A stretch of DNA of 13,592 nt from Chromatiales bacterium (GTDB taxonomy: Bacteria; Pseudomonadota; Gammaproteobacteria; Chromatiales; Chromatiaceae). This document shows, in pieces, positions 7,509-13,443 of this stretch (the first letter of the stretch is position 1; each line of letters starts with the position of its first letter). The notes beneath the pieces are model-generated. The model was given only the letters and a program-made list of their open reading frames with translations, ran no database searches and was not told the origin of the DNA. The DNA lies in assembly GCA_022360595.1 (NCBI GenBank), contig JAKSCN010000349.1, forward strand, positions 1 through 13,592, written 5' to 3'. The position numbers and the translations under genes are program-made.

Positions 7509-8183
7509 ATGCCTAAAAAAATCTCAATTACCTTGATTCAATGGATAGTACGGTGTGTTCCTGTCAAAACGCTATCGCTTCAGGCCCGACGGCCATCGGG
7601 CGTTATTGGGCGATATCTGATGACCACACTCTTTAATCGTGGCAATGCCGACCTGAATAACTTTGTTTTAGAGACCCTGGCCTTGGAAGGGACAGATAGG
7701 GTGCTTGAGATCGGTTTCGGCCCTGGCAGACTGATCAGTCACATGGCGAAGGTCATCGACCAAGGGATCATTGAGGGTGTGGATTTCTCTCAGACAATGC
7801 TGCAGCAGGCTGCCAGGGTCAACCAGGCAGCAATAAAAGCGGGTAGGGTGCGGCTGCATGAGGGAGAGTGCAGCGCATTGCCCTTTGAAGACAACCATTT
7901 CGATAAGCTCTGTTCAGTAAATACGCTATATTTTTGGAGAGAGCCCAATCGTTATCTGACCGAGATGTGTCGTGTGCTCAAACCAGGCGGAAAAATAGTG
8001 ATTGGTTTTCGTGATGATGAACAGATGCGGTTGATCGATTTGAGTGATCAAATATTCAGCAGTTACTCACAGCAGGAGGTGGTGAGTCTGTTGGAGAGCG
8101 CAGGGTTTTCTAAACCACACATTGTAGCGAAGGAGGGAGAGCCGTTTATTTCATATTGTGCGGTGGCTATTAGGGCCTGTTAA
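7509..8183 (+). CDS. Class I SAM-dependent methyltransferase
   Basis: The 224-residue product is a Rossmann-fold methyltransferase. Motif I is VLEIGFGPGRL starting at residue 65, followed by the acidic strand end IIEGVDFSQTML, motif III-like SALPFEDNHFDKLCSVNTLYFW and the post-motif RVLKPGGKIVIGF. This order matches the Methyltransf_11/UbiE-like group acting on small molecules or lipids. The first 35 residues are basic and hydrophobic (ISITLIQWIVRCVPV), which could let it sit at the membrane surface, though no cleavable signal is evident. The last three residues and stop codon (Arg-Ala-Cys-TAA) fall inside a repeated intergenic motif, so the C-terminus may have been reshaped by that insertion. 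It heads a plus-strand series with a YiiX-like hydrolase and a NIPSNAP protein. The substrate is unknown. Confidence 0.9.
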   Translation: MPKKISITLIQWIVRCVPVKTLSLQARRPSGVIGRYLMTTLFNRGNADLNNFVLETLALEGTDRVLEIGFGPGRLISHMAKVIDQGIIEGVDFSQTMLQQAARVNQAAIKAGRVRLHEGECSALPFEDNHFDKLCSVNTLYFWREPNRYLTEMCRVLKPGGKIVIGFRDDEQMRLIDLSDQIFSSYSQQEVVSLLESAGFSKPHIVAKEGEPFISYCAVAIRAC

Positions 8184-8193
8184 CAGGTCCTAA
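8170..8193. repeat. Copy 1 of TAGGGYYTRTTAACA motif, near-perfect 24-bp palindrome
   Basis: All twelve base pairs of this dyad match if one G-T pair (8175/8188) is allowed; the centre is GTTAAC. The left half, TAGGGCCTGTTAACA at 8171-8185, matches motif copies at 11520-11534 and 12180-12194. The motif supplies the TAA stop of the methyltransferase. As RNA it would form only a small-loop hairpin without a T-tract, so a protein-binding or repeat role is more plausible than termination. Confidence 0.6.
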
Positions 8194-8242
8194 GTAACAC
8201 AGCCGCAGTAAGCTGGTTCAAGGAGTTATAAGGAGATATTCG

Positions 8243-8842
8243 ATGACAAAGTATGAAATGATACGTAAAGCTCTAAGAACTGGGGATATCGTACTCTTCT
8301 CAGGGAAGGGGGCGATCAGTCACGGAATTAAACTTTTTACCCTGAGCAAATGGTCGCATGTGGGTATGGTGTTGAAACTGCCGGATACTGATACCGTATT
8401 TATCTGGGAATCGACCACGCTGTCCAATCTGGCTGATGCGGTTGATGGTTGGCAGAAAAAGGGTGTCCAGTTGGTGTTGTTGAGTGATCGGTTAAGAACC
8501 TACCGGGGCGAGGCCTCAATACGGCACCTTAAAGGCGTCTCAATCACGAATGAGAAATACAAAGCGTTAATGGCGTTTCGTAAGAAGATGCGAAATAAGC
8601 CTTATGAGAAGAGTGAACTGGAGCTGATCCGAGCCGCTTATGATGGCCCTTGGGGGCATAACGAGGAGGATCTTTCGAGTATTTTCTGCAGTGAGTTGGT
8701 GGCGGCCGCTTACCAGGAGCTGGGGCTTCTCTCTAAGGATCTACCCGCCAATGAGTTCACACCAAAAGATTTTACTGAAGAGAAATCTTTGAAGTTGATT
8801 GGCAGAGCGACTTTGGGAAAAGAGATACCTGTGACAATATAG
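8243..8842 (+). CDS. YiiX/YaeF-like permuted papain-fold (NlpC/P60 superfamily) hydrolase
   Basis: The 199-residue product matches the YiiX/YaeF group of permuted NlpC/P60 cysteine hydrolases. The N-terminal GDIVLFSG is the usual opening, KWSHVGMVL carries the active-site histidine (His39), and IFCSELVAAAYQELGLL carries the nucleophile (Cys149). The His-before-Cys order is the permuted layout. Members are predicted or shown to act on amide or ester bonds in lipids and peptides. There is no signal peptide, so a cytosolic or membrane-surface role is likely. AAGGAG at 8230-8235, seven bases before the ATG, is a strong ribosome binding site. It follows the methyltransferase by 59 bp and precedes NIPSNAP, so the three may form a loose operon. 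The catalytic pair is intact, but the substrate cannot be read from sequence. Confidence 0.88.
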   Translation: MTKYEMIRKALRTGDIVLFSGKGAISHGIKLFTLSKWSHVGMVLKLPDTDTVFIWESTTLSNLADAVDGWQKKGVQLVLLSDRLRTYRGEASIRHLKGVSITNEKYKALMAFRKKMRNKPYEKSELELIRAAYDGPWGHNEEDLSSIFCSELVAAAYQELGLLSKDLPANEFTPKDFTEEKSLKLIGRATLGKEIPVTI

Positions 8843-8852
8843 TGGCCTTCGG

Positions 8853-8910
8853 GGGCTCTGAACTGCACTGCTATCTAGGGGCTCTTAAATTGACCAGACC
8901 AATAGAGCCC
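8853..8910 (+). promoter_or_regulatory. Competing hairpin arms in the leader of the NIPSNAP gene
   Basis: AGAGCCC (8904-8910), eight bases before the NIPSNAP ATG, is complementary to two upstream copies of GGGCTCT, at 8853-8859 and 8878-8884. Either could pair with it, giving alternative structures that would cover the translation start region, which has no clear Shine-Dalgarno. Regulation by these structures is inference; the complementarity is visible. Confidence 0.35.
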
Positions 8911-8918
8911 TATTCAAT

Positions 8919-9224
8919 ATGATCACCTGTTATCTCCGTTATGACATAGACCCATACAAGTTGGCGGAATTCGAGCATTACGCCAAGTTGTGGATTCCTC
9001 TGGTGGAAAAATTCGGAGGCACCCACCACGGTTATTTTCTGCCCCACGAAGGGGCTAGCAATATTGCCGTGGCCCTGTTCAGTTTTCCCAGCCTGGCTGC
9101 GTATGAAGAGTACCGGATCAAGTCGCAGGCGGATGAGGCGTGCCAGGCTGCATTCGCTTATGCCGAGCAGACCCGTTGCATTGTCAATTATGAGCGTAGC
9201 TTTATGAAACCGCTCTTTGAGTAG
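8919..9224 (+). CDS. NIPSNAP-family protein
   Basis: The 101-residue product matches NIPSNAP proteins, small dimeric alpha/beta-barrel proteins related in fold to ABM monooxygenases. Recognisable parts are MITCYLRYDIDPYKLAEFEHYAKLWIPLVEKFGGTHHGYFLP at the start, a middle GASNIAVALFSFPSLAAYEEYR, and the final strand CIVNYERSFMKPLF. The functions of bacterial members are mostly unknown. The start codon lacks a good ribosome binding site and sits just after possible hairpin arms. It is convergent with the radical SAM gene, with only three bases between the stops. It is the second alpha/beta-barrel protein of this general fold within 2.5 kb, the other being the ABM protein. Confidence 0.9.
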   Translation: MITCYLRYDIDPYKLAEFEHYAKLWIPLVEKFGGTHHGYFLPHEGASNIAVALFSFPSLAAYEEYRIKSQADEACQAAFAYAEQTRCIVNYERSFMKPLFE

Positions 9225-9227
9225 AAC

Positions 9228-10106
9228 TCACAGTCTACGCATATGCCAGGGCCGCATACCCCCCTCGCCTTGAAGTACACGGTCGATCTGCATCAGCAGG
9301 CGTTCCCGGTCTTTGGGGAGATTTCCCGCGAGCGCCAGCGCGTTAGAGGCGTGGTTTGAGCGGAAAATGACCGGCTGGGGCGGATTGAAACCTGCAATCA
9401 GACGCTGTTGTTCATGCAAGATGGCAATATCTTCCTGGGGCTGAAAAGGTTCCCGGTATTTTTGTGCGAACTCCTGCACCACTTCCGGGTCGAGAAACAG
9501 TTGCAGAGTGGAGAGATAGGTGAGCGGCGCGTTGTTAAGGATCTCTAGCGTGCCATCGATATGTTGTTCCCAATACTGTTTTCCCCCCAGTCCGAGGATC
9601 ACGGTAGCGGAGACCTTTAGTTGTGACTCATGGGCTTTGTGCAGTGCCTCTTTGATACTGCGTTGCGTCGCCCCTTTAGTGATCTTCTTCAGCAGATCGT
9701 GATCACCAGTTTCGATGCCAAGGTAGAGCAGGGTGAGACGATTCGCTCGTAACAGCGCCAGCTCCTCCGGGCTTTTACGCAGAATATTGCTGGGTGTGGC
9801 ATAGCAAGAGACGCGGGTGAGACGCGGAAAGGTCTGTTGGAGTTTCTGAAGAATTTTGAGCAGTTGGTCCGCCGGCAGGGCCAGGGCATCCCCATCGGCC
9901 AGAAAGATACGATGCGCCTCCGGCCAGCTTGCCGCAGCCCGGTCGATATCGCTGAAGACCTGATCCAGCGGGCGGGCAACATACGCTTTCGATTTGTACA
10001 TTGAACAGAATGAGCACTGATTGAAGCTGCAACCTAGGGTTGCTTGGATAATCAGGTTGTTTCCCTCGCTCGGTGGGCGATAGAGGGGCATGTCATAGTG
10101 GAGCAT
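9228..10106 (-). CDS. Radical SAM protein with CX4CX2C cluster motif
   Basis: The 292-residue product is a radical SAM enzyme of the Elp3/MiaB-like type. The 4Fe-4S ligands are Cys26, Cys31 and Cys34 (LGCSFNQCSFCSMYKSK), a CX4CX2C spacing rather than the usual CX3CX2C. Later barrel elements are IFLADGDALALP, TRVSCYATPSNIL, LTLLYLGIETGDHDLLKKITKG and VSATVILGLGGK, typical of uncharacterised radical SAM proteins sometimes labelled coproporphyrinogen oxidase-like. There is no extra cluster domain, B12 domain or TRAM domain, so the protein is a minimal barrel with a short C-terminal tail (PVIFRSNHASNALALAGNLP). The start at 10106 has no strong Shine-Dalgarno; an in-frame ATG at 10091 would remove five residues. 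It is divergent from the DUF429 gene. The reaction is unknown. Confidence 0.9.
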   Translation of the reverse strand: MLHYDMPLYRPPSEGNNLIIQATLGCSFNQCSFCSMYKSKAYVARPLDQVFSDIDRAAASWPEAHRIFLADGDALALPADQLLKILQKLQQTFPRLTRVSCYATPSNILRKSPEELALLRANRLTLLYLGIETGDHDLLKKITKGATQRSIKEALHKAHESQLKVSATVILGLGGKQYWEQHIDGTLEILNNAPLTYLSTLQLFLDPEVVQEFAQKYREPFQPQEDIAILHEQQRLIAGFNPPQPVIFRSNHASNALALAGNLPKDRERLLMQIDRVLQGEGGMRPWHMRRL

Positions 10107-10183
10107 GGGGTATCTGTCTGAAAACTGTTTGGGGTGCTATTTTCTCAGGAAGTCGAGAGAAGTAAAACGGCTGCCAGGGGAAA

Positions 10184-10193
10184 AGTGTACACT
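10184..10193. promoter_or_regulatory. 10-bp perfect palindrome AGTGTACACT in divergent promoter region
   Basis: AGTGTACACT is exactly self-complementary and lies in the 115-bp gap between the divergent radical SAM and DUF429 genes. The surrounding GGAAAA (10179-10184) and TTTTCC (10202-10207) are also complementary. This is a candidate operator for either gene; no known regulator site is recognised. Confidence 0.4.
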
Positions 10194-10221
10194 GCCATCT
10201 GTTTTCCAGGAGCTGTGAGCG

Positions 10222-10947
10222 ATGATTCTAGCGGGTGTCGACCTGGCGTGGCAGAGCAATAAAAATCCCACAGCGCTCGCGTGGGGTGTGTTGCATGATG
10301 GCCAATTGCATGTTGAGCAGGTGCGCGAATCGATAGTCGGACTGCCGGCTATCCATAAGGCGCTGACCTCCATCGAAGGTCTGGTGGGTATCGCCATTGA
10401 TGCCTCGCTGATTATTCCCAACCAGCGTGGTTTTCGCAATTGTGAACGGGAAATTGCCAGCGTTTATGGTTCACGGGGCGCCGGCTGCCACCCAACCAAT
10501 CTTTCTCTCTATCCTGATGCTGATAGCGTGCGTCTGTCACGGATGTTGGTTGAGTCCGGTTTTGACCATTTACAGGGCAAATTCTGGCAAATAGAGTGCT
10601 ATCCGCATCCTGCACTGATTGAGGTTTTTGGTCTTGAACAGCGCTTGAAATATAAGAGAGGATCAGTGGCGGAGAAGCGTGCGGGGCAGCAGCGATTGGC
10701 TGAGTTGCTGCGCCAACTGACGAAGAGTTCGGTATTGGCATTGAAATTGACCACCAGTGTGGCGCATATTATTGATCAAGAACGAATTGCCGGCCTCAGA
10801 GGAGAGGTGATAAAGCAGAATGAAAACGCCCTGGATGCGCTAGTCTGCCTCTACATCGCCGGACTTTATGCCATAGGGCGCCGCGGCAGGCTGTTCGGGG
10901 ATAAGGAGGCTGGCTATATCTGGATACCCTCGGGGCACTGTATCTGA
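10222..10947 (+). CDS. DUF429 family protein (predicted RNase H-like fold)
   Basis: The 241-residue product matches DUF429, proteins predicted to have an RNase H-like fold with possible nuclease activity. Acidic residues sit at the expected strand ends: GVDLAW (Asp7), GIAIDASL near residue 60, and NENALDALVCLYIAGLYA near the C-terminus. GFRNCEREI, GCHPTNLSLYPD and IECYPHPALIEVFG are further family-like stretches. The C-terminal strand GYIWIPSG is common in the family. AGGAG at 10208-10212 precedes the ATG at about nine bases. It is divergent from the radical SAM gene and followed by a GC-rich gap. No DUF429 substrate is firmly known, so the nuclease role is a family-level prediction. Confidence 0.87.
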   Translation: MILAGVDLAWQSNKNPTALAWGVLHDGQLHVEQVRESIVGLPAIHKALTSIEGLVGIAIDASLIIPNQRGFRNCEREIASVYGSRGAGCHPTNLSLYPDADSVRLSRMLVESGFDHLQGKFWQIECYPHPALIEVFGLEQRLKYKRGSVAEKRAGQQRLAELLRQLTKSSVLALKLTTSVAHIIDQERIAGLRGEVIKQNENALDALVCLYIAGLYAIGRRGRLFGDKEAGYIWIPSGHCI

Positions 10948-10954
10948 TTCTAGC

Positions 10955-10994
10955 GGGCCGTGCGGCATATTCGGCAGCCCACCACAGTCGGCCC
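10955..10994 (+). other. GC-rich inverted repeat after DUF429 gene
   Basis: GGGCCG (10955-10960) and CGGCCC (10989-10994) are exact reverse complements around a 28-base loop that itself contains short GC-rich pairings. It begins eight bases after the DUF429 stop. No T-tract follows, so if it ends transcription it is not a classical intrinsic terminator. Confidence 0.3.
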
Positions 10995-11051
10995 ACAAGG
11001 TGGCGTTGAGTACGTTAGATTGCTGATAGTGTTAAAAACGTGAGTGAAACA

Positions 11052-11522
11052 ATGAAAAGAAACACGGTTATTGGACTACTGATGGCGTTGTTGATTAGCG
11101 CATCTTTCGCCTCTTTCGGTGAGAAGATGATTAAGCCATTAAGCGAGCATAAACCTGTGCTCAGCGATACTTTTAAAACGTTGCTGGCGAACGCCGATGT
11201 CGCTAAAGGTGAAATGACTTTTATGCGTAAGTGCTCCTCCTGTCATGATCAGCAGCAGGAGGGAGGGCATGGCAAGGGCCCCCATCTCTGGAATCTCTTT
11301 GGACGCAAGGCCGGTTCTGCTATGGACTTCGAATACTCCGATGCCATGCGCAGCTCCGGTCATACCTGGGACCTTGCTACGCTGAACTACTATTTGACCA
11401 GAACCGATGCGGCCGTGCCGGGTCGCTCCATGAACTTTCGTGGTATTCGTCGTGATAAGGTTCGGGCCAATCTTCTCGCGTTTTTGATGCAATTTAACGA
11501 TAACCCACCGGCATTACCCTAG
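11052..11522 (+). CDS. Class I c-type cytochrome, periplasmic or N-terminally anchored
   Basis: The 156-residue product is a monoheme cytochrome c. An N-terminal hydrophobic segment (VIGLLMALLISASFA) after MKRNT acts as signal peptide or anchor. The heme motif is CSSCH (Cys61, Cys64, His65), followed by the class I pattern GKGPHLWNLFGRKAG. The distal ligand is likely Met127 in VPGRSMNFRGI. This resembles the cytochrome c2/c-550 group that shuttles electrons to oxidases. A GTG at 11040 would add MSET; ATG 11052 is chosen because it places a Lys-Arg before the hydrophobic core. No oxidase or partner gene is adjacent, so the cytochrome stands alone. Its TAG stop is the first part of a repeated TAGGG motif. 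Confidence 0.93.
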   Translation: MKRNTVIGLLMALLISASFASFGEKMIKPLSEHKPVLSDTFKTLLANADVAKGEMTFMRKCSSCHDQQQEGGHGKGPHLWNLFGRKAGSAMDFEYSDAMRSSGHTWDLATLNYYLTRTDAAVPGRSMNFRGIRRDKVRANLLAFLMQFNDNPPALP

Positions 11523-11534
11523 GGCCTATTAACA
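11520..11534. repeat. Copy 2 of TAGGGYYTRTTAACA motif
   Basis: TAGGGCCTATTAACA matches copies at 8171-8185 and 12180-12194; it continues as CTA, like the copy at 12180. Its first three bases are the stop codon of the cytochrome gene. Confidence 0.6.
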
Positions 11535-11560
11535 CTAACAAAGATCCGGTCTGTGGTATT

Positions 11561-11566
11561 AGGAGG
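11561..11566 (+). promoter_or_regulatory. Ribosome binding site AGGAGG deciding a GTG start
   Basis: AGGAGG lies five bases before GTG 11572. An ATG at 11568 is only one base from the site and opens a frame that stops after four codons, so the GTG is the true start. Confidence 0.75.
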
Positions 11567-11571
11567 TATGA

Positions 11572-12021
11572 GTGAGCGTTGAATCAATTCTCAATTTTAT
11601 CCAGGTTACTGACAGGCTTGCCTCATCCGGCCAGCCTGAAGATGGTCAGTTCAAACTCATCGCTGAAGCCGGTTACGAGGTAGTGATTAACCTCGCAATG
11701 CCAAACTCTGACAATGCCATTCCTGAAGAGGGTTATCTGGTCACCGCCCGTAAGATGCGTTACATCCATATCCCCGTTCCATTTGAGGCACCGAATGCGG
11801 GCCATCTTCGGGATTTTATAGGGGTAATGGATGGTTTGTCGAGGCATAAAGTGTGGGTGCACTGTGTGCTGAATTACCGGGTCTCAGCATTCCTCTATCA
11901 ATACCATCGACTCATGCAGGGGTGGTCGGATGAGCAGGCGAAGGGGATTATGTTGCACTCTTGGCAACCCAATCAGGTGTGGCGCGACTTTATGTCACTC
12001 ACGGCGGATGCTATCCGCTAG
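11572..12021 (+). CDS. Tyrosine-phosphatase-fold protein with shortened CX4R loop
   Basis: The 149-residue product resembles small dual-specificity/PTP-like proteins related to the DUF442 group. ILNFIQVTDRLASSGQP is the usual opening, GYEVVINLAMPN the first strand region, YIHIPVPFEAPNAGHLRDFI the part equivalent to the acid loop, and VWVHCVLNYRVSAFLYQYH the phosphate-loop helix. In active phosphatases the loop is CX5R; here Cys98 and Arg103 are separated by only four residues, and no glycine is present. My recollection is that this subgroup often has such a loop, so it may be a family feature rather than a mutation. The acid loop also lacks an obvious Asp. Catalysis is therefore doubtful. GTG start as decided by the AGGAGG site. 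It follows the cytochrome by 49 bp. Confidence 0.85.
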   Translation: MSVESILNFIQVTDRLASSGQPEDGQFKLIAEAGYEVVINLAMPNSDNAIPEEGYLVTARKMRYIHIPVPFEAPNAGHLRDFIGVMDGLSRHKVWVHCVLNYRVSAFLYQYHRLMQGWSDEQAKGIMLHSWQPNQVWRDFMSLTADAIR

Positions 12022-12029
12022 CAGCGGAT
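12013..12029 (+). terminator. Hairpin across the stop codon of the phosphatase-like gene
   Basis: ATCCGCT (12013-12019) pairs with AGCGGAT (12023-12029) over a three-base loop, covering the TAG stop. No T-run follows directly, so termination would be inefficient. Confidence 0.35.
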
Positions 12030-12042
12030 TTATCGGTAAGAT

Positions 12043-12161
12043 TCAACCCACCCATCCCAAAGCGCACCGGCACGATAAAAAGCTTCAGGGGATAAATGGC
12101 TCAAAACCCCAGAAAACTTATCTTGGTATTTTCTCGCTTTACGGATAGGCTTGTGGGTTGA
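12043..12161. repeat. 119-bp nested inverted-repeat element with 9-bp terminal arms
   Basis: TCAACCCAC (12043-12051) and GTGGGTTGA (12153-12161) are exact reverse complements. Nested inside are ATCC/GGAT (12054-12057/12143-12146) and AAAGCG/CGCTTT (12059-12064/12135-12140). These enclose two abutting hairpins, GGGG/CCCC (12088-12091/12107-12110) and AGAAAA/TTTTCT (12111-12116/12129-12134). GAT stands directly outside both ends (12040-12042 and 12162-12164), like a 3-bp target duplication, and the right end runs into TTTTT (12164-12168). It could be a miniature mobile element, a structured RNA, or an elaborate terminator. Confidence 0.5.
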
Positions 12162-12179
12162 GATTTTTCAATAATTCTT

Positions 12180-12194
12180 TAGGGTTTGTTAACA
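12180..12194. repeat. Copy 3 of TAGGGYYTRTTAACA motif
   Basis: TAGGGTTTGTTAACA shares TAGGG, T and TTAACA with the copies at 8171-8185 and 11520-11534, and continues CTAGGG. It lies 25 bases before the DUF3050 start codon, so it is intergenic rather than supplying a stop codon. Confidence 0.55.
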
Positions 12195-12219
12195 CTAGGG
12201 ACAAGAGCAGTATCGAATT

Positions 12220-12981
12220 ATGTCTAACCAGATTACCAGCGACATTATCACCGCTTTTAAAAACCGATTGGAAACCCACCCCGTCTATGAGGCGGTCCAG
12301 AGCATAGAAGACCTGCGTTGCTTTATGGAGCATCACGTCTACTCGGTCTGGGATTTCATGTCGTTGATCAAATATCTGCAGCAGGTGGTGGCCCCAAGCA
12401 GTCATCCCTGGGTGCCGTTAGGGGACGGCAGTGTCCGGCGTTTTATCAATGAGTTGGTGTTGGAGGAGGAGTCGGATGAGAGCTACCAGGAAGGGCAGTT
12501 TTCCAGCCACTTCGAGCTTTATCATACCGCCATGCGGGAGATTGGCGCCAGCACAGGAACGTCGTTACGCTTTGTTGAAGAGGTGAGGGAAGTGGGGGTT
12601 GAGGGAGCCCTGGCGCTACCTGATGTACCTGCTGCATCACGTGATTTTACCGCTAGAACCTTTCAGTTTATTCAGTCCAATAAACCGCACTGTGTCGCTG
12701 CCGCGCTGGCGTTGGGGCGAGAGCATATTATCCCGGGTATGTTTCGGTCCATTCTGAAGAGTTTTGGTGTCTCCAACCAACAGGCGCCGGTTTTTCATTT
12801 CTATCTGAATCGCCACATTCATTTGGATGAAGATTTTCATGCGCCGCTGTCGCTGAAATTGTTGAATGAGCTTTGTGCCGGTGATCAAGTTAAAATCGAT
12901 GAGGCCATTGAAGCCGCCCATCAGGCGGTGGATGCACGCATCGACTTCTGGGATGGCGTTTTACAGGAACTGAAGAATTAA
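12220..12981 (+). CDS. DUF3050 protein, heme-oxygenase-like fold, possible metal oxidase
   Basis: The 253-residue product matches DUF3050, an all-helical family of heme-oxygenase-like fold. Potential ligand residues are spaced on helices: Glu37-His38-His39 in CFMEHHVYSVWDFMS, the acidic run INELVLEEESDE (Glu78 to Glu87), GREHIIPGMF, and RHIHLDEDFHAPL (His199, Asp203, His207 at i, i+4, i+8). Heme-oxygenase-like diiron oxidases bind metal with a similar Glu/His/Asp/His set, so an iron-dependent oxygenase role is plausible, but it has not been shown for this family as far as I know. No signal peptide. The Shine-Dalgarno is weak. It is followed after three bases by a small membrane protein gene, clearly one operon. 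Confidence 0.88.
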   Translation: MSNQITSDIITAFKNRLETHPVYEAVQSIEDLRCFMEHHVYSVWDFMSLIKYLQQVVAPSSHPWVPLGDGSVRRFINELVLEEESDESYQEGQFSSHFELYHTAMREIGASTGTSLRFVEEVREVGVEGALALPDVPAASRDFTARTFQFIQSNKPHCVAAALALGREHIIPGMFRSILKSFGVSNQQAPVFHFYLNRHIHLDEDFHAPLSLKLLNELCAGDQVKIDEAIEAAHQAVDARIDFWDGVLQELKN

Positions 12982-12984
12982 CAC

Positions 12985-13296
12985 ATGAAAGCAACAATTT
13001 TCACAACATTTCTGGCCGCTATCTGTATCGTTATCGGTATGTATCTGGGTGGTAAATATTTGGGCAAAGGCGATATTGTCGCGACCCTCTGTATCATGGG
13101 TGAAACCGCCATTGAACAGAACTATCTGAATAAAGAGCAGCTATTGGAGTTGTCGGAGAAGACGGGGCTGGCACTGAAGAGGAATTACCCTGAACTGGCT
13201 GAAACTATCGCTGCTGGTGACCGGTCGGTGGTGGTCGATATGTCCAATTCAGATTGCACCCAGATCACTGGTTACCTGATCCGTGGAACTCAATAG
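12985..13296 (+). CDS. Small membrane-anchored protein of unknown function
   Basis: I do not recognise this 103-residue product. It has an N-terminal hydrophobic segment (about residues 4-22, TIFTTFLAAICIVIGMYLGG) preceded by one Lys, giving a signal anchor with most of the protein in the periplasm, or a cleaved signal. The rest is a compact region with helices (ETAIEQNYLNKEQLLELSEKTGLALKRNYPELAETI) and an end strand. Cys36 and Cys91 are the only cysteines outside the hydrophobic segment and could form a disulfide. It lies three bases after the DUF3050 stop, and a terminator-like hairpin follows, so the two genes form a complete operon. Coding is supported by its coupling and composition rather than homology. 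Confidence 0.75.
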   Translation: MKATIFTTFLAAICIVIGMYLGGKYLGKGDIVATLCIMGETAIEQNYLNKEQLLELSEKTGLALKRNYPELAETIAAGDRSVVVDMSNSDCTQITGYLIRGTQ

Positions 13297-13304
13297 CCAT
13301 TGAC

Positions 13305-13340
13305 CTGGGTTACTTTTGGAGATGCGACCCAGAGTTTTTT
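13305..13340 (+). terminator. Rho-independent terminator-like hairpin
   Basis: CTGGGT (13305-13310) pairs with ACCCAG (13327-13332) around a 16-base loop, followed two bases later by TTTTTT (13335-13340). It begins eight bases after the stop at 13296, the right place to end the DUF3050 operon. The stem is short, so strength is uncertain. Confidence 0.55.
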
Positions 13341-13443
13341 CATATTGCTACTGGAGAAGAGCAGATGAATATCCCAGTGATGGCGGATGAGAAGATAAGG
13401 GAAAATGTGATGCGGCAAAGAGAGTGCGAGCCGGTTTCCCGGA

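Larger units (their letters stand above)
12022..12219. other. 198-bp gene-free interval
   Basis: No plausible coding frame is seen here. It contains the distal arm of the stop-codon hairpin, the 119-bp nested inverted-repeat element, and the third copy of the TAGGG motif; the remaining bases before the DUF3050 start must hold any promoter, but I see no clear -35/-10 pair. Confidence 0.5.

Noticed and set aside
12978..12984. TTAACAC at the end of the DUF3050 gene as a fourth motif copy
   Set aside because: It lacks the TAGGG half, so the match is only a short coincidence.
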